NCBI GenBank assembly: GCA_027489135.1
Contig: JAIYAI010000031.1
Location: 1-7,349, forward strand
Direction: 5' to 3'
Origin: Acetobacteraceae bacterium
GTDB lineage: Bacteria > Pseudomonadota > Alphaproteobacteria > Acetobacterales > Acetobacteraceae
DNA length: 7,349 nucleotides
Shown: positions 5,588 to 7,349 of the stretch, one piece after another
Layout of the letters: each line of letters starts with the position of its first letter
Numbering within the stretch: the first letter of the stretch is position 1
Notes under the pieces: model-generated
What the model saw: the letters and a program-made list of their open reading frames with translations, nothing else
What the model was told of the DNA's origin: nothing
Database searches by the model: none
Position numbers and translations under genes: made by a program

Positions 5588-6157
5588 TCAGCCCTTGGCG
5601 CGCTCGACGTAGGAGGCGTCCTCGGTCTTCACCACGATGCGCTCGCCGGCGGTGACGAAGGGCGGCACCATGGTCTTCACGCCGTTCGACAGCATGGCCG
5701 GCTTGTAGGAGGAGGAGGCGGTCTGCCCCTTCACCACCGGATCGGCCTCCACCACCTCGAGTGTCACCTGCTCGGGCAAAGACATCGCCACGGGTTCGCC
5801 CTCGATCAGGCGGACATTGACGATCATGTTCTCGACCAGGAAGGGCAGGCGGTCGCCGAGGATGTCCTTCGACACGGTGGTCTGCTCGAAGGTCTCGGGG
5901 TGCATCAGGATCAGGCTGTCGCCTTCCGCATAGGAGAAGGTGAACTCCTCATCCGCCGTCTCCAGCCGCTCCACCGTGTCGGCGGTGCGCCAGCGCTGGT
6001 CCTTCTTGGCGCCGGACTTGATGTTGCGCATCTCCACCTGGATCACGGCGGCGCCCTTGCCCGGGATCATGATGTTCTGCTTCAGGATGGTGTAGCGCTG
6101 GCCTTCGAACTCGATGACCATGCCCGCACGCATCTGGTTGGCCTGCATCTTCGCCAT
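5588..6157 (-). CDS. efp: Translation elongation factor P
   Basis: 189 residues from ATG 6157, the usual length for EF-P. The three domains are intact: an N-terminal KOW-like domain (1 to about 65), a middle OB domain with FTFSYAEGDSLILMHPETFEQ, and a C-terminal OB domain with the typical DPVVKGQTASSSYKPA and the end VPPFVTAGERIVVKTEDASYVERAKG. Role: it binds the ribosome between the P and E sites and relieves stalling at polyproline stretches, in the cytoplasm. Lys34 in IPGKGAA is the tip lysine that is beta-lysylated in E. coli; the modification enzymes are not in this window. The position two before PGKG is Met-Ile rather than the frequent Val-Lys. It starts a minus-strand run with the DUF5397-like and SuhB-type genes. 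Shine-Dalgarno is weak. A promoter candidate and a leader stem-loop lie upstream. Confidence 0.97.
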   Translation of the reverse strand: MAKMQANQMRAGMVIEFEGQRYTILKQNIMIPGKGAAVIQVEMRNIKSGAKKDQRWRTADTVERLETADEEFTFSYAEGDSLILMHPETFEQTTVSKDILGDRLPFLVENMIVNVRLIEGEPVAMSLPEQVTLEVVEADPVVKGQTASSSYKPAMLSNGVKTMVPPFVTAGERIVVKTEDASYVERAKG

Positions 6158-6191
6158 GGCGGTCGGACCCGGGTGTGAGGGGGTGAACGGG

Positions 6192-6224
6192 AAAAGGGCG
6201 CGCGGCAGGGTTGCCGGCGCGCCC
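6192..6224 (-). terminator. Terminator-like stem-loop in the efp leader
   Basis: In the efp direction GGGCGCGC (6224-6217) pairs perfectly with GCGCGCCC (6203-6196), an 8-bp stem. An inner GGC/GCC pair is offset by a bulged G. Four T residues (6195-6192) follow at once. That is the layout of an intrinsic terminator, although the T run is short. It lies between the predicted transcription start (about 6232) and the efp ATG, so it could act as a leader attenuator. It may instead only look like a terminator because of base composition. Confidence 0.35.
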
Positions 6225-6238
6225 GCGAAATCGAGCCG

Positions 6239-6267
6239 GGTATATGGGGGACGGGGGCCGAGGGCAA
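6239..6267 (-). promoter_or_regulatory. Candidate sigma-70 promoter for efp
   Basis: TTGCCC (6267-6262) and TATACC (6244-6239) are separated by exactly 17 bp. Each matches four of six consensus positions, including the invariant TTG and TATA parts. The start would be near 6232, giving a leader of about 75 bases. The TATA stretch stands out in otherwise GC-rich sequence, making this the best promoter candidate in the window. Confidence 0.5.
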
Positions 6268-6337
6268 CCATCGAGGCCGCCGGTGCTGCATCGCTCGCGG
6301 CGGCCACGCGATATCTCCGGCATCTCCGAGGCAGCGG

Positions 6338-6912
6338 ATGAGCGGCTGGCCGAGGTGCAGTTCTTCGCCTGGCTCGAACTGCAGGGAACCCGGTACGAGC
6401 TTGTCGACGGCCAGCCCCGGGCCATGGTCGGCGCCACGCGGCGACACGACCGGATCGTCGGCAACCTGATCGCCGCCCTGAATGGCCGGCTGCGCGGCGG
6501 CCCCTGCGTGGTGAACACCGCGGACATCGCCATCCGCATTCCGAACGGCAACAGCCGGTACCCCGACGTCTCGGTCGATTGCGGTCGCTTCCTGGGCTAG
6601 GACCGGGCGGCGGATGTGCCGGCGCTGGTGGTGCTCTCGCCCGCAACGTCCGCCCTCGACCAGAGCCGCAAGCCGGAGGAGTACAAGTCGGTCCCCGCGG
6701 TTCGCCGCATCCTGATCGTCGACCCTAACCGTCCCGGCGTCATCGCGCATGCCCGCGGTGCGGCGGGATGGGACTCGCGGTTCGCGGGCGGGCTGGACGC
6801 GGTGGTGGAGATCGCTGATCCCGCCCGCTCGCTGCCGCTCGCTGCCGCTCGCTGCCGCTCGCGGAGGTCTACAGGGGGCTTGGGTTCCGCCCCATCCCGC
6901 GCCTGGTAGGAG
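6338..6912 (+). pseudogene. Broken Uma2 family (DUF820) endonuclease gene
   Basis: The reading frame shows clear Uma2 sequence: FFAWLELQGTRYELVDGQP, GATRRHDRIVGNLIAALNG, TADIAIRIPNGN and YPDVSVDCG. An in-frame TAG at 6598-6600 then stops it. The same frame resumes with LVVLSPATSALDQSRKPEEY and GLDAVVEIADPARSLPLA. Family: PD-(D/E)XK restriction-like nucleases. The expected LVVEVLSP has lost Val-Glu, six bases, removing the usual catalytic Glu. Near the end a 10-bp tandem repeat has two extra copies; deleting 6841-6860 restores LPLAEVYRGLGFRP, the normal C-terminus. The ATG at 6338 has GAGG six bases before it but is out of frame by one base, so an early single-base loss may also have occurred; an in-frame start further upstream (ATG 6244) is the alternative. 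The exact 3' end is uncertain. The gene converges on the acetyltransferase gene. The product is very unlikely to be active. Confidence 0.82.
6825..6862 (+). repeat. 10-bp tandem repeat, about 3.8 copies
   Basis: GCTGCCGCTC is present three times in perfect tandem at 6831-6860, with partial units on both sides. A unit of 10 is not a multiple of three, so each copy gained or lost changes the reading frame. Here the frame is right only with two copies fewer. The array lies inside the Uma2 pseudogene. Confidence 0.9.
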
Positions 6913-6933
6913 GACGGCTACGGCTGACCCGGC

Positions 6934-7347
6934 CTACCCGATCACCTTCTGGAAGCAGACCGACCCCGTATCCCGGTACCCCAGCTTCCCGTAGAATTCC
7001 TGCACGCCCGCATTGTCGCCGCGGATCAGCAGCTGGACCTTCCAGACCCCCCGCGCTTTCAGCCAAGCCTCCGCGGCGTCCATGACCGCGCGCCCAAGGC
7101 CCTGCCCCTGCACCGCCGGATCGGTGGCGACGTAGTGGACCCAGCCCCGGTGCCCGTCCTCCCCCACCATGGCGGAGGCCGCGACCCGCCCCTGGACATC
7201 CGCCACCAGCACGGTCGAATGCGGCCCGCGCCGGGCGAAGGCGATGTCCCGCACCGGGTCGTTCCAGGGCCGCGCCACCCCCGCCGCGTGCCAGAGGGCG
7301 ATGACCGCCTCCTGGTCCTCGTCCCGCATGTCCCTGATCACCGTCAT
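6934..7347 (-). CDS. GNAT family N-acetyltransferase (YpeA-like)
   Basis: 137 residues from ATG 7347, two bases from the window edge, so its ribosome site cannot be judged. The GNAT fold is complete: N-terminal IRDMRDEDQEAVIALW, RPWNDP at 26-31, the strand VHYVATDPAVQGQGLG with the acetyl-CoA pyrophosphate loop QGQGLG at 80-85, and the final NAGVQEFYGKLGYRDTG. RPWNDP plus DGHRGWVHYV closely resembles E. coli YpeA, whose physiological substrate is not established. Role: transfer of acetyl from acetyl-CoA to an amine, in the cytoplasm; the acceptor cannot be told. It converges with the Uma2 pseudogene with only about 20 bp between them, and no terminator is evident. The length is usual for a single-domain member. 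A longer start beyond the window cannot be excluded. Confidence 0.9.
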   Translation of the reverse strand: MTVIRDMRDEDQEAVIALWHAAGVARPWNDPVRDIAFARRGPHSTVLVADVQGRVAASAMVGEDGHRGWVHYVATDPAVQGQGLGRAVMDAAEAWLKARGVWKVQLLIRGDNAGVQEFYGKLGYRDTGSVCFQKVIG

Positions 7348-7349
7348 GC

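Noticed and set aside
6244..6337. N-terminal part of the Uma2 gene starting at ATG 6244 or at 6211
   Set aside because: These 30-40 residues are Arg/Pro/Gly-rich and unlike Uma2 N-termini, and they overlap the efp promoter. The family match begins just before FFAWLELQG, and GAGG precedes ATG 6338. Kept only as an alternative.

Overview
The window is a very GC-rich stretch (about 70% by eye) of what looks like an alphaproteobacterial chromosome, most likely Acetobacteraceae and Roseomonas-like. The basis is protein resemblance from memory (elongation factor P, the MotA/MotB-like pair, the substrate-binding protein), GTG starts, weak Shine-Dalgarno use and strong third-position GC. No search was run, so the taxon is an inference. 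There are no rRNA or tRNA genes and no CRISPR array. The only relic of accessory DNA is a broken Uma2-type nuclease gene.

Layout. (1) 2942 down to 1 is a minus-strand cluster: a secreted OmpA-like protein, a MotA/TolQ/ExbB-like membrane protein, and a MotB-like protein with one membrane segment and a very long coiled coil that runs off the left edge. The first two genes overlap by four bases (ATGA). The second and third are separated by 223 bp that hold two copies, in opposite orientation, of a two-hairpin repeat. (2) 3069-4319, plus strand, is a Tat-exported type 1 periplasmic binding protein of an ABC importer, divergent from the cluster and without its permease or ATPase in the window. (3) 6157 down to 4362, minus strand, holds efp (elongation factor P), a small DUF5397-like protein and an inositol-monophosphatase-family protein (SuhB type). 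A reasonable promoter and a terminator-like stem-loop lie upstream of efp. (4) 6338-6912, plus strand, is a decayed Uma2 endonuclease gene with an in-frame amber stop, loss of the catalytic glutamate motif and a 10-bp tandem-repeat expansion that shifts the frame. (5) 7347 down to 6934, minus strand, is a YpeA-like GNAT acetyltransferase.

How the genes fit together. The left cluster has the parts of an ion-driven 5:2-type inner-membrane motor or energy-transducing unit: a four-helix stator subunit with a cytoplasmic coiled-coil tail, a partner whose single membrane helix carries an aspartate in the MotB position, and a periplasmic OmpA-like partner. No flagellar, Tol or Zorya companion genes are in view, so its load is unknown; it is the most interesting part of the window. 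The other genes are housekeeping (translation, sugar-phosphate or RNA-related phosphatase, acetylation, uptake) and need not act together.
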